DNA from: an uncultured Clostridium sp.
GTDB lineage: Bacteria; Bacillota; Clostridia; TANB77; CAG-508
Assembly: GCA_905213875.1 (NCBI GenBank)
Contig: CAJMJN010000007.1
Location: forward strand, 1-53,181
Reading direction: 5' to 3'
Length of the DNA stretch: 53,181 nt
Within the stretch, counting starts at the first letter, position 1. Each line of letters opens with the position of its first letter. A program made the translations under genes and the position numbers. The notes beneath the pieces are model-generated. The model was not told the origin of the DNA. It made no database searches and worked only from the letters and a program-made list of their open reading frames with translations. Shown in pieces: positions 1 to 8,590 of this stretch.

Positions 1-63
1 TTTGGAATGATTAATTATGCAATTTAATTATATGGTGATTTTATATATTTTTGTTTCACATCA

Positions 64-92
64 TTGACACAACAACATAAAAGATATATAAA
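64..92 (+). promoter_or_regulatory. sigma-A promoter of pyrG
   Basis: TTGACA at 64-69 and TATAAA at 87-92 are separated by exactly 17 bases. Transcription would start near 99, about 113 bases before pyrG, leaving a leader that contains the terminator-like hairpin at 143-190. Confidence 0.75.
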
Positions 93-142
93 ATGTTAAA
101 AAGTTATTGCTATTAAAAAAATAAAGTGATAAACTAATTATA

Positions 143-190
143 GATTAAAAAAAAACCGATTTTTTCGGAAAGTTTTTTTAATCTTTTTTT
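143..190 (+). terminator. terminator-like hairpin in the pyrG leader (possible attenuator)
   Basis: An 11-bp A/T stem (143-153 with 173-183) is topped by CCGA/TCGG (156-159 with 165-168) and followed by seven T (184-190). It lies between the pyrG promoter and start codon, so it could attenuate pyrG. Attenuation of pyrG in the leader is known in Bacillus subtilis, where it depends on a GGGC transcript start; no such start is seen here. It may also simply end an upstream transcript. Confidence 0.6.
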
Positions 191-212
191 AGTTTAGAAT
201 GGAGGAAACAAA

Positions 213-1808
213 ATGAATACAAAGTATATATTTGTAACAGGTGGAGTAGTATCAGGGTTAGGAAAAGGAATTACAGCAGCATCATTGGGAAGGTTATTAA
301 AAAACAGAGGATATAAAGTAACAATACAAAAGTTTGATCCATATATAAATGTAGATCCAGGAACAATGAACCCATATGAACATGGTGAAGTGTTTGTGAC
401 AGATGATGGAGCTGAAACAGATTTAGATTTAGGACATTATGAAAGATTTATAGATGAAAATTTAACAAAAGATTCCAGTGTAACTATGGGAAAAATATAC
501 AGTACAGTAATTGAAAAAGAACGTAAAGGAGAATATCTAGGAAAGACTGTACAAGTAATTCCACATATAACAAATGAAATAAAAGAAAGAATTTACAAAT
601 TTGAAAATACAGACACAGATATAGTAATAACAGAAGTTGGAGGAACAATAGGAGATATAGAGGGATTATCAATAATAGAAGCAATAAGACAAGTTGGTTT
701 AGAAAAAAATCCAGAAGATGTAATATATGTGCATGTAACATTATTGCCTTATATAACAGGTTCAAATGAGATAAAATCAAAACCGACACAACATTCTGTA
801 AAAGAATTACAAAGTTTAGGAATAAAACCAGATATATTAGTATGCAGAACAGAATTAGACATACCAGAATCAGTAAGGGAAAAACTGGCGTTATTTTGTA
901 ATGTACGAAAAACAAGTGTAATTCAAAATAAAACAGCAGATTGTTTATATGCTGTACCATTAATGCTTGAAGAAGAGGGACTAGCAAGAGAAGTATGTAA
1001 TCATTTAAAACTAGATAGATATATTCCAGATAATACAAAATGGCAAGAAATGATAGATAAAATAAGAAAAATAGATAAAGAAAATATAGTAAAAATTGCA
1101 ATAGTAGGAAAATATATAAAATTAGAAGATTCATATATATCTGTTATAGAAAGCTTATATCATGCAGGTTTCGCAAATAATGTAAAAGTAAAAGTAGACT
1201 TAGTAGATGCTGAAAAAGTGAATAAAGACACAGCAAATGAAATATTATCAAAATATGATGGAATAGTTGTTCCAGGAGGATTTGGAAATAGAGGAATAGA
1301 AGGGAAAATAGAAACAATAAAATATGCAAGAGAAAACGAAGTACCATTTTTGGGAATATGTTTAGGTATGCAAATGGCAGTAGTAGAATTTGCAAGAAAT
1401 GTATTACATTTAGAAGACGCTAATTCAGCTGAATTTGACACAAAAACAAAAAATCCAGTAATACACATAATGGAAGAACAAAAAAAGATAAACAAAAAAG
1501 GTGGAACAATGCGTTTAGGAGCATATCCATGTGTATTAACAAAAGGAAGTTTAGCAAATAAAGTATACGAAAAAACAGAAATATCAGAAAGACACAGGCA
1601 TAGATATGAATTTAATAATAAATATAGAGAAAAATTAGAAAAAGCAGGTTTAAAAGTATCAGGTACATCACCAGATGGAAATCTAGTAGAAATTGTAGAA
1701 TTAGAAAAACATCCATATTTCATAGCAGGACAATTCCATCCAGAACTAAAATCAAGACCAAACAATCCAGCACCATTATTTGTAGGATTAATTAAAGCCT
1801 GTAAATAA
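213..1808 (+). CDS. pyrG: CTP synthase
   Basis: Makes CTP from UTP, ATP and glutamine in the cytoplasm, the last step of de novo pyrimidine nucleotide synthesis. The 531-residue protein has the usual full length. The N-terminal synthetase domain opens with a P-loop-like segment (VVSGLGKG, about residues 12-19). The C-terminal class I glutamine amidotransferase domain has the nucleophile elbow FLGICLGMQ (Cys near 382) and the His-Glu pair in QFHPEL near the C-terminus. A strong GGAGG lies 8 bases before the ATG. It is monocistronic, with its own promoter at 64-92 and a leader hairpin that may attenuate it. Identification is secure. Confidence 0.98.
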   Translation: MNTKYIFVTGGVVSGLGKGITAASLGRLLKNRGYKVTIQKFDPYINVDPGTMNPYEHGEVFVTDDGAETDLDLGHYERFIDENLTKDSSVTMGKIYSTVIEKERKGEYLGKTVQVIPHITNEIKERIYKFENTDTDIVITEVGGTIGDIEGLSIIEAIRQVGLEKNPEDVIYVHVTLLPYITGSNEIKSKPTQHSVKELQSLGIKPDILVCRTELDIPESVREKLALFCNVRKTSVIQNKTADCLYAVPLMLEEEGLAREVCNHLKLDRYIPDNTKWQEMIDKIRKIDKENIVKIAIVGKYIKLEDSYISVIESLYHAGFANNVKVKVDLVDAEKVNKDTANEILSKYDGIVVPGGFGNRGIEGKIETIKYARENEVPFLGICLGMQMAVVEFARNVLHLEDANSAEFDTKTKNPVIHIMEEQKKINKKGGTMRLGAYPCVLTKGSLANKVYEKTEISERHRHRYEFNNKYREKLEKAGLKVSGTSPDGNLVEIVELEKHPYFIAGQFHPELKSRPNNPAPLFVGLIKACK

Positions 1809-1858
1809 GGTATATTCAAAAATTTAAAATCATTTTTAGAAAAATTTTAAAAAAAGTA

Positions 1859-1887
1859 TTGACAAAGTATTAAAAAACATTTATAAT
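1859..1887 (+). promoter_or_regulatory. consensus sigma-A promoter of tRNA-Gly
   Basis: TTGACA (1859-1864) and TATAAT (1882-1887) are both perfect and 17 bases apart, 21 bases before the mature tRNA. Such a strong promoter fits a stable-RNA gene. Confidence 0.88.
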
Positions 1888-1908
1888 CTATAACTGTCAG
1901 GAGGAAAT

Positions 1909-1982
<74 letters not shown>

Positions 1983-1989
1983 TGTATGT

Positions 1990-2018
1990 TAAGTCGATTA
2001 TATCGACTTATTTTTTTT
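1990..2018 (+). terminator. terminator after tRNA-Gly
   Basis: A perfect 9-bp stem (1990-1998 with 2002-2010) with a 3-base loop is followed by eight T. Confidence 0.88.
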
Positions 2019-2118
2019 GAAAACTAAACTTGAAAAATTATGTAAATTATGTTAGTATAAATATATTGGTATTTATGCTAAAGTAGAAAATTTTCAAACT
2101 AATTAGGAGGAAAATAAA

Positions 2119-2445
2119 ATGAGAGATGATAAGATATCAGACAAAACGTATACCTTAAAAGAGACTACAAAGGAAAATCAACTTTGTTTCTTTCGGAATG
2201 ATGGTGGAGAATTACAAAATATAGGGCAAAAGCCATTAGAATTTTATTATGCATATTTAGCAAAACAACTGATAAATAAACAATTATTAGGAAACCTCAA
2301 GTGTGAAGTAACTTTTGAGTTAACTGAGGATAACAAATATGTAATGATAAATGTTAGACCAATAGATGAATCAAAAGAAAAAAAGTCGATTAAACAAAGA
2401 AAAATGGGCATCATGGAGAAAATTTATTGGAAACTTTTTTGGTAA
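2119..2445 (+). CDS. hypothetical protein, 108 residues, contains a CGG codon
   Basis: No family recognised. The predicted product is soluble with no signal peptide or membrane segment; the middle (about residues 40-85) looks like a small alpha/beta fold and the tail is basic. The start is supported by AGGAGG 9 bases upstream. It stands alone between the tRNA terminator and another hairpin at 2452. It carries one of only six in-frame CGG codons in the window (codon 26, position 2194). Here a +1 shift would give a 34-residue product, so full-length synthesis requires CGG to be read in frame. Whether this short gene senses CGG decoding is speculation. Confidence 0.6.
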   Translation: MRDDKISDKTYTLKETTKENQLCFFRNDGGELQNIGQKPLEFYYAYLAKQLINKQLLGNLKCEVTFELTEDNKYVMINVRPIDESKEKKSIKQRKMGIMEKIYWKLFW

Positions 2446-2451
2446 AAATAG

Positions 2452-2476
2452 GGGGGAGATAGTATCTCTTCCTTTT
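2452..2476 (+). terminator. probable terminator
   Basis: Stem 2452-2460 with 2464-2472 includes two G-U pairs and has a 3-base loop; the T run is short (4). It lies just after the 108-residue gene. Confidence 0.5.
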
Positions 2477-2569
2477 ATTAATATACAAATTATATAACAT
2501 ACATTGTAAGAAAGAATAGTTACAGATGCCAAAGTATGGTATAAAAATTAAATATTTATTCTAAATAGA

Positions 2570-2597
2570 TTGTATTTTATAAAAAATATGATATACT
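2570..2597 (+). promoter_or_regulatory. probable promoter of rubrerythrin
   Basis: TTGTAT (2570-2575), a 16-base spacer and TATACT (2592-2597). The leader then has a 9-bp hairpin (2637-2645 with 2652-2660, one G-U pair) that is not followed by a T run. No PerR-type box was recognised. Confidence 0.55.
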
Positions 2598-2686
2598 ATA
2601 AACGAATTAATTAATATATTTGTTAATTAATAAAAGCACTATAAAGTGGATTTTATGGTGTTAATTAGAATTAAGGAGGAATCATA

Positions 2687-3226
2687 ATGGATTTAAAAGG
2701 AACAAAAACAGAAAAGAATTTAATGGAAGCATTTGCAGGAGAATCACAAGCAAGAAATAAATACACATATTTTGCAAGTAAAGCAAAAAAAGAAGGATAT
2801 GAACAAATTGCGGCTATATTCCAAGAAACAGCTGACAATGAAAAAGAACATGCTAAAATGTGGTTCAAATTATTACAAGGTGGAGAAATAAAATCAACAT
2901 TAGAAAACTTAGAGGCAGCAGCTGAAGGTGAAAACTATGAATGGACAGATATGTATGACAGAATGGCACAAGAAGCAAAAGAAGAAGGATTTGATCATAT
3001 AGCATATTTATTTAAAGCTGTAGGAGAAATTGAAAAAGAGCATGAAGCTAGATATAAAAAATTAATAGAAAATATGGAAGATGGGCTAGTATTTAGCCGT
3101 GATGGAGATAGAATTTGGAAATGTAGAAATTGTGGACATATAGTTATTGGAAAATCAGCACCAGAAATCTGTCCAGTATGTAGCCACCCAAAAGCATATT
3201 TTGAAATAAAAGCAGAAAATTATTAA
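2687..3226 (+). CDS. rbr: rubrerythrin
   Basis: Cytoplasmic non-haem iron peroxidase that reduces hydrogen peroxide in anaerobes, using electrons from rubredoxin or NAD(P)H oxidoreductases. The 179-residue protein has the classic layout: an N-terminal ferritin-like four-helix bundle with di-iron ligands (Glu in AGESQARNKY near 20 and the ExxH of DNEKEHAKMW near 50, repeated as IEKEHEARY near 120), then a rubredoxin-like domain with two CxxC pairs (CRNC near 145, CPVC near 164). AAGGAGG precedes the ATG. It is monocistronic and ends at the strong terminator at 3252. It marks the organism as an anaerobe exposed to some oxygen. Confidence 0.96.
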   Translation: MDLKGTKTEKNLMEAFAGESQARNKYTYFASKAKKEGYEQIAAIFQETADNEKEHAKMWFKLLQGGEIKSTLENLEAAAEGENYEWTDMYDRMAQEAKEEGFDHIAYLFKAVGEIEKEHEARYKKLIENMEDGLVFSRDGDRIWKCRNCGHIVIGKSAPEICPVCSHPKAYFEIKAENY

Positions 3227-3251
3227 TAACAAATATTTAAAATTATGATAT

Positions 3252-3297
3252 AAACCTAAATTATTAGATAAAAGTCTAATGGTTTAGGTTTATTTTT
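3252..3297 (+). terminator. terminator after rubrerythrin
   Basis: A 9-bp stem AAACCTAAA/TTTAGGTTT (3252-3260 with 3283-3291) has a further inner stem and a T-rich tail. Confidence 0.8.
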
Positions 3298-3438
3298 ATA
3301 AAAATATTATGTAAAGCATGTTATGATAAAAATAATTGATAAATCAACAAGTAAAAAACAAGAGAAATCAGTAGGGAATACCTTGTCAGAGTTTTTTTAT
3401 AGCATATACTACAAATTAAATGTTTTTTTACGAAAAAA

Positions 3439-3467
3439 TTGAATTTAATAAGATAAAATGATATAAT
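3439..3467 (+). promoter_or_regulatory. sigma-A promoter of the rsmE operon
   Basis: TTGAAT (3439-3444), a 17-base spacer and a perfect TATAAT (3462-3467), 25 bases before rsmE. It probably drives the long operon running to fmt, since the genes from 3492 to 10065 have gaps of only a few bases and no terminator. Confidence 0.75.
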
Positions 3468-3491
3468 GTGCATGTATAAAGGAGAAAAAAT

Positions 3492-4259
3492 ATGCCAAAA
3501 TTTTTTGTAACACAAAAACAAATTAATGAAAACAATATTAAAATAATAGGACAAGATGTAAGACATATAAAAAATGTATTAAGAAAAGCTGTGGGTGACG
3601 AAATAATAATTTGTGATAATACAGATGAAAAAGACTATTTATGTAGAATAGATGCAATAGAAAAAGAAATAATAAATTGTAAAATTATAAAAAAATTAGA
3701 AGAACATAATGAGTCAAACATACAAGTAACAATATTTCAGGGATTACCTAAATTTGACAAAATGGAATTAATAATACAAAAATCCGTAGAATTAGGTGTT
3801 TATGACATTGTACCAACTGAGATGAAAAGATGTGTTGTGAAATTACAAGAAAAAGATAAAGAAAAGAAAACACAAAGATGGAACAAGATAGCAGAAGTAG
3901 CAGCTAAACAATGTGGCAGAAGCAGAATACCAAAGATTCAACCGATTATTAAATTAAAAGAGATACAAGATTTAATAAAAAAATATGATATATTTTTAAT
4001 AGCATATGAAAATGAACAAGACACGAGTTTAAGGCAAATATTAGAAAAACTAAAAATAGAGAATAAAAATGAGAACCTAAAAGTTGGAATTCTAATAGGA
4101 CCAGAAGGTGGTATTGCTAATGAAGAAATAGAGAGTCTAAAAGATTATGGAGCACTAACAATATCACTTGGAAAAAGAATATTAAGAACAGAAACAGTAG
4201 CATTAAATGTATTAAGCATTATTATGTATGAATTGGAAAATCAGGAGGAAGACAAATGA
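3492..4259 (+). CDS. rsmE: 16S rRNA m3U1498 methyltransferase RsmE
   Basis: SPOUT-class methyltransferase that methylates N3 of U1498 of 16S rRNA in the 30S subunit. The 255 residues match the family length. The N-terminal PUA-like RNA-binding part (DVRHIKNVLR near 21) is followed by the trefoil-knot domain with LIGPEGGIANEE (near 201) and LGKRILRTETVALN (near 224), the SAM-binding signature. The ATG follows AAGGAG. It is first in the operon and its stop overlaps the next start by four bases (ATGA), so the two are translationally coupled. In other Firmicutes rsmE often lies next to prmA or mtaB; here it heads a gene set usually linked to yicC/priA. Confidence 0.95.
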   Translation: MPKFFVTQKQINENNIKIIGQDVRHIKNVLRKAVGDEIIICDNTDEKDYLCRIDAIEKEIINCKIIKKLEEHNESNIQVTIFQGLPKFDKMELIIQKSVELGVYDIVPTEMKRCVVKLQEKDKEKKTQRWNKIAEVAAKQCGRSRIPKIQPIIKLKEIQDLIKKYDIFLIAYENEQDTSLRQILEKLKIENKNENLKVGILIGPEGGIANEEIESLKDYGALTISLGKRILRTETVALNVLSIIMYELENQEEDK

Positions 4260-4714
4260 AAACAATATCAAAGAATATATTAAAAATTATAGGTGTAGTA
4301 TCTTATTTTTTTATATTAGATTTTGCATATCAAAAAATGAATATTGATAGATTAATAGGTGATATAGAAGTATTTTCAGGTATGTTTTTATTTCTAGGAT
4401 TGATAATGCTAGAAAAAGCCTATAAGGATGACAATGGAAAAACTGCAATATCTGGAATAGAACTATTAGTATTAGCAATGCATTCATTATCTATAAAGCA
4501 TGTAATAACATTTTTTAAATATGATTTTATAAAATACTTAGAAATTTCAGCTATAGTATTTTCAATTTATTATGCATTAAAAGCGATAATAATATTTACA
4601 ATAGAAAAGAAAAATACACTTAAACAATTAAGTGATATATCAGAAATAGTAAAAGAAGAGCCTATAAAAAAAGAAGCTACTAAAAAGAAAAAAGAGGCTA
4701 AAAAAGATGTTTAA
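4256..4714 (+). CDS. hypothetical four-helix membrane protein
   Basis: No family recognised. The 152 residues contain about four hydrophobic segments (roughly 9-27, 38-54, 66-80 and 93-115) and end in a charged, lysine/glutamate-rich tail (KKEATKKKKEAKKD) that would be cytoplasmic. It is coupled to rsmE by an ATGA overlap and overlaps the next gene by eight bases, so it is a true operon member. Function unknown. Confidence 0.75.
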   Translation: MKTISKNILKIIGVVSYFFILDFAYQKMNIDRLIGDIEVFSGMFLFLGLIMLEKAYKDDNGKTAISGIELLVLAMHSLSIKHVITFFKYDFIKYLEISAIVFSIYYALKAIIIFTIEKKNTLKQLSDISEIVKEEPIKKEATKKKKEAKKDV

Positions 4715-5216
4715 AAGTATGACTGGATATGGAAAGGCAGAATTAAATGTTGAATTAAGAAAATATCAGGTAGAAACGAAAAGTCTAGAATGTCAAAAGA
4801 TAGCAGAAGATTTAAATAGTAGGTTAGATATAATACGAGAAAAAGTAAATAAAATAGACAAATTTTCTACTGGACTTATTGAAGAATATGTAGTAAAATT
4901 AGAAGAACGAATAAAACAAATTCTAAAAGAGCAAGAAATAGATCAAAACAGATTAGCACAAGAAATTGTTATTTATGCAGATAAGTGTTCTATTCAAGAA
5001 GAAATAACTAGATTAAACAGTCATATAGCACAATTTAAAGAATTGTTAAAAAAAGATGAACCAGTTGGAAAAAGAATAGATTTCTTAATACAAGAAATGA
5101 ATAGAGAAACAAACACAATTGGGTCAAAGTCAAATAGCTTAGAAATAACTAATACTGTAATTGAAATGAAGACAGAAATAGAGAATTTAAGAGAGCAAAT
5201 ACAGAATGTAGAATAG
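4707..5216 (+). CDS. YicC/YloC-family protein with an internal deletion
   Basis: YicC/YloC proteins are endoribonucleases of about 290 residues. This one has only 169. It keeps the N-terminal signature (FKSMTGYGKAEL, residues 2-13) and the full C-terminal DUF1732 part (ECQKIAEDL near 29, then DKCSIQEEI, QEMNRETNTIGSKS and the terminal REQIQNVE). About 120 residues of the usual N-terminal domain, including the common VNHRYLD-type segment, are missing between about residue 26 and 28. The frame is intact and both ends are conserved, so it looks like an in-frame deletion, not decay. It lies directly upstream of remA, the usual place. Loss or change of nuclease activity is possible. Confidence 0.85.
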   Translation: MFKSMTGYGKAELNVELRKYQVETKSLECQKIAEDLNSRLDIIREKVNKIDKFSTGLIEEYVVKLEERIKQILKEQEIDQNRLAQEIVIYADKCSIQEEITRLNSHIAQFKELLKKDEPVGKRIDFLIQEMNRETNTIGSKSNSLEITNTVIEMKTEIENLREQIQNVE

Positions 5217-5229
5217 AAAGGATGATTTT

Positions 5230-5544
5230 ATGAAATTAGTAAACATAGGATTTGGCAATATAGTATCTGCACAACGAATTGTAGCTATAGTAAGTCCAGA
5301 ATCTGCACCAATAAAAAGAATGGTACAAGAAGCAAAAGACTGTAAAACAGCAGTTGATGCAACTTATGGAAGACGAACGAGAGCAGTATTAATAATGGAT
5401 TCAGGTCATGTTATATTATCAGCTGTACAACCTGAAACTGTTGCTGGTAGACTTGAAGACAGAGCTTTAACAGAAGAAATTGCAAGACAGATGTCAGAAA
5501 CGCAATTAGGGGAAAATAAAATAAATTTAAAAGGAGAGGATTAA
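5230..5544 (+). CDS. remA: RemA-like regulatory protein (DUF370)
   Basis: RemA of Bacillus subtilis is a small ring-forming DNA-binding protein that activates matrix and osmoprotection genes. The family signature is present: LVNIGFGNIVSA at the N-terminus, the positively charged IKRMVQEAKD segment, DATYGRRTRAVLIMDSGHVILSAVQPET in the middle. The 104 residues are slightly longer than the usual 85-90 because of a C-terminal tail. The order yicC-remA-rpoZ is as in B. subtilis except that gmk is missing between remA and rpoZ. The role here as matrix regulator is inferred from the family. Confidence 0.9.
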   Translation: MKLVNIGFGNIVSAQRIVAIVSPESAPIKRMVQEAKDCKTAVDATYGRRTRAVLIMDSGHVILSAVQPETVAGRLEDRALTEEIARQMSETQLGENKINLKGED

Positions 5545-5545
5545 A

Positions 5546-5737
5546 ATGATAGTAGAACCAAGTGTTCCAGAATTATTAAAAAAGGCAGAAAACAGATATG
5601 CATTAGTTATTGCAACAGCAAGACGTGCAAGACAATTAGCAGGAGGAGCAGAACCTAAAATAGTAGAAGAGGGAGAAAAACCTGTAACAGTTGCTGCAGA
5701 AGAAATAGCAGAAGGAAAAGTAAAAATAGAGGAGTAA
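5546..5737 (+). CDS. rpoZ: RNA polymerase omega subunit
   Basis: Small subunit that helps assemble RNA polymerase by holding the beta-prime subunit. The 63-residue product has the core motif NRYALVIATARRARQL (about 17-32), followed by the conserved KPVTVAAEEI. It starts 1 base after the remA stop, with AAGGAGAGG inside the end of remA as ribosome binding site, so translation is coupled. Confidence 0.93.
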   Translation: MIVEPSVPELLKKAENRYALVIATARRARQLAGGAEPKIVEEGEKPVTVAAEEIAEGKVKIEE

Positions 5738-5741
5738 TAAA

Positions 5742-6302
5742 ATGGAAAAGAAGCATATTATATCTCTAGGTGGAGAACTTGCAAGTGGTAAAGGAACAAC
5801 ATCTAAAATATTAATGGAAAGACTAAACTATGGAATATATAAAAATGGAGATTATTTTAGAAAACTAGCAAAAGATATGAATATGGATGTTACAACATTT
5901 AATATTTATGTAAAAGATCATCCGGAAATTGATAGACAAATTGAAAATAGTGCAGCAGAATATGCTAAAGATCATGATAATTTTATTATAGATGCACGAT
6001 TAGGATGGTATGCTGTTCCAGAATCTTTTAAAGTGTACTTAAAAGTAGACATAAATGTTGCAGCAAAAAGAGCTTTTTATGATGCAAATCGTAAAGATTC
6101 AGAAAAATTCGATACAATAGAAGAACAAAAAGCTGATATAGAAAAAAGATATAAGTTAGAAAATGAAAGATATTGGGAATTGTACCAAGTAAGAAAAGAA
6201 GATGAAAGCAACTACGATTTAGTAATAGACACAACAAATCAAACTGCAGAAGAAACAGCAGATATAATAGAAAAAGAATACAAAAAATGGTTAGAAAACT
6301 AA
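5742..6302 (+). CDS. cytidylate-kinase-like P-loop kinase in the gmk position
   Basis: The 186-residue protein has a Walker A motif GGELASGKGT (about residues 10-19), a middle segment NFIIDARLGWYAVPESFKVYL resembling cytidylate kinases of the short (archaeal-like) type, and a lid-like stretch with AAKRA and KRYKLENERYWELY. It probably phosphorylates a nucleoside monophosphate; CMP is the first guess but the substrate cannot be fixed from sequence. In B. subtilis this site between remA and priA holds gmk (guanylate kinase) and coaBC, neither of which is here. It could therefore be an unrelated gene in the same place or a functional replacement. Confidence 0.8.
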   Translation: MEKKHIISLGGELASGKGTTSKILMERLNYGIYKNGDYFRKLAKDMNMDVTTFNIYVKDHPEIDRQIENSAAEYAKDHDNFIIDARLGWYAVPESFKVYLKVDINVAAKRAFYDANRKDSEKFDTIEEQKADIEKRYKLENERYWELYQVRKEDESNYDLVIDTTNQTAEETADIIEKEYKKWLEN

Positions 6303-6317
6303 TTTTAGAGGAGCAAA

Positions 6318-8576
6318 ATGATAGCAGAAGTTATAATAAATAGAACTGCAAAAAAATTAAATAGGACCTTTGATTATAAAATACCAGAAGACTTAAAAGA
6401 CCTTATTTTTATTGGAAGTAAGGTCTTAGTTCCTTTTGGGAATGGTGGAAAGTTAGAAGAAGCATTTGTTATAGGAATAAAACCAAAATCAGCATATGAA
6501 GTTAAAGAAATTGCAAAAGTAGAAAATAGTTTAAATGATAATCAGATAGAACTTGCAAGATGGATGGCGAAAAAGTATTTTTGTAATATATCAGATTGTA
6601 TTAATCTTATGGTAACACCAGGAACAAAAAGTAAAGAGAAAAAAGTTCAAGATAAAAAAATAAATGTTATACACTTGAAAAAAGATATAAAAGAAATAAA
6701 ATTTGAAATAGAAAATGGAAAAATAAAATCAGAAAAACAGCAACAAATATTAAAAATTGTTATAGAAAATAAAGAAATTACTATACCAGAAATAGAAATT
6801 TTAACAGGATATTCAAGAGGAATAGTAAATACACTAATAAAAAATGGATATTTAGAATTAGCAGAAAAGAAAATTCAAAGAGATCCATTAAAATTTAAAG
6901 AAGTAGAACAAACAGATTTCTTAAAATTAACAGAAGAACAAGAAGTAGCATCTGAAAAAATAAAAGAAAAAATGGAAGCAGATGAATATAAAAAATTTCT
7001 ATTATATGGCATTACAGGTTCAGGAAAAACAGAAATATATTTACAATTAATACAAGATGCAATAAAAAATGAAAAAACAGCAATAGTATTAGTTCCAGAA
7101 ATATCATTAACACCACAAATGTTAGATAGATTTATATCAAGATTTGGAAAAGAAAAAATAGCAATATTACATAGCAAATTATCAATAGGAGAAAGATATG
7201 ATGAATGGAACAAAATAAAACAAGGGCAAGCAAAAATTGTAATAGGAGCAAGATCTGCAATATTTGCACCAGTAGAAAATTTAGGAATTATCATAATAGA
7301 TGAAGAACATGATGCATCTTATAAATCAGAATCAAACCCTAAATATGATGCTAAACAAGTTGCCACATATATGGCAAAACAAAATAATTGCCCATTACTT
7401 TTAGGCAGTGCTACACCTGATATAAATACATATTATAAAGCAAATGAATTAAAAGAGATAGAACTATTGAAGTTAACTAAAAGGGCAAATAATTCAGAAT
7501 TACCAAAAGTTGAAATAATAGACTTAAAGCAAGAACTTGCAAATGGAAATAGATCAATGCTAAGTAACGAACTATATGCATTAATAGAAGAAAACTTACA
7601 AAAAAAGAGGCAGACAATCTTGTTTTTAAATAGAAGGGGATATTCTACTTTTATAATGTGCAGAAATTGTGGTTATACTGTAAAATGCAAAAATTGCGAT
7701 ATAAGTTTAACATATCATAAATATGAAAAGAAACTAAAATGCCATTATTGTGGATATGAGCAAGAATTAGTTTCTAAATGTCCTGAATGTAATAGTGATA
7801 AAATAAGATATTTTGGAACAGGAACACAAAAATTAGAACAGGAAATCCAAAAGCAATTTCCAAATGCTAGTACCATTAGAATGGATGTTGATACAGTAAC
7901 AAAGAAAAACTCACATGAAAATATTTTAAATAAATTTAAAAATGAAAATATTAATATATTAATAGGGACACAAATGGTAGTAAAAGGACATCATTTTCCA
8001 AATGTAACACTAGTTGGGGTAATTGCAGCAGATAGTTCATTAAATATAGATGATTATAGGGCAAATGAGAGAACATTTCAGATACTAACACAAGTTGCAG
8101 GAAGAGCAGGAAGGGAAAAACTACCAGGAAAAGTTATTATACAAACATATAATCCTGATAATTTTAGTATACAATGTGCAAAACAACAAAATTATAATAA
8201 ATTTTACAATACAGAAATACTACTAAGAGAGCAGTTGAAATACCCGCCATTTTGCGATATAATAGTAATTGGATTTAGTGGTATAAGTGAAGCAGAATTA
8301 CAAGACATAGGGAAAAGGACATATATATATTTAAATCAAGAGATAAAAGAGCTTTTTGACAATGGAAAATTAGATAAAAACAATATAAAAATATTTAAAC
8401 CTATGCCAGCACCAATAGATAAAATTCAAAACAGGTTTAGATATAGAATTATTATAAAAGCTAAAATGACAGAAGAAATAAATGAAATACTAAATAAATA
8501 TTTAAAAAAGGTATATCAAAAAGATACAAAATCTGTAAGAATATCAATAGATGTAAATCCAAACAATATGAGTTAA
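6318..8576 (+). CDS. priA: primosomal protein N' (replication restart helicase PriA)
   Basis: Superfamily 2 helicase that recognises stalled forks and reloads the replicative helicase. The 752 residues carry, in order, the N-terminal 3'-end-binding domain, a winged helix, Walker A GITGSGKT (near 231), the DEEH box (near 328), the paired zinc-binding cysteine clusters (CRNC, CKNC, CHYC, CPEC between about 447 and 492), and the C-terminal helicase motif QVAGRAGR. AGAGGAG precedes the ATG. It is followed by def and fmt, the widespread priA-def-fmt order. Confidence 0.97.
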   Translation: MIAEVIINRTAKKLNRTFDYKIPEDLKDLIFIGSKVLVPFGNGGKLEEAFVIGIKPKSAYEVKEIAKVENSLNDNQIELARWMAKKYFCNISDCINLMVTPGTKSKEKKVQDKKINVIHLKKDIKEIKFEIENGKIKSEKQQQILKIVIENKEITIPEIEILTGYSRGIVNTLIKNGYLELAEKKIQRDPLKFKEVEQTDFLKLTEEQEVASEKIKEKMEADEYKKFLLYGITGSGKTEIYLQLIQDAIKNEKTAIVLVPEISLTPQMLDRFISRFGKEKIAILHSKLSIGERYDEWNKIKQGQAKIVIGARSAIFAPVENLGIIIIDEEHDASYKSESNPKYDAKQVATYMAKQNNCPLLLGSATPDINTYYKANELKEIELLKLTKRANNSELPKVEIIDLKQELANGNRSMLSNELYALIEENLQKKRQTILFLNRRGYSTFIMCRNCGYTVKCKNCDISLTYHKYEKKLKCHYCGYEQELVSKCPECNSDKIRYFGTGTQKLEQEIQKQFPNASTIRMDVDTVTKKNSHENILNKFKNENINILIGTQMVVKGHHFPNVTLVGVIAADSSLNIDDYRANERTFQILTQVAGRAGREKLPGKVIIQTYNPDNFSIQCAKQQNYNKFYNTEILLREQLKYPPFCDIIVIGFSGISEAELQDIGKRTYIYLNQEIKELFDNGKLDKNNIKIFKPMPAPIDKIQNRFRYRIIIKAKMTEEINEILNKYLKKVYQKDTKSVRISIDVNPNNMS

Positions 8577-8590
8577 AATGGAGGAGAGTT

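Noticed and set aside
484..1395. Long leucine-rich open frames on the strand opposite pyrG and other genes
   Set aside because: They are shadows of AT-rich coding genes, without ribosome binding sites or recognisable motifs.
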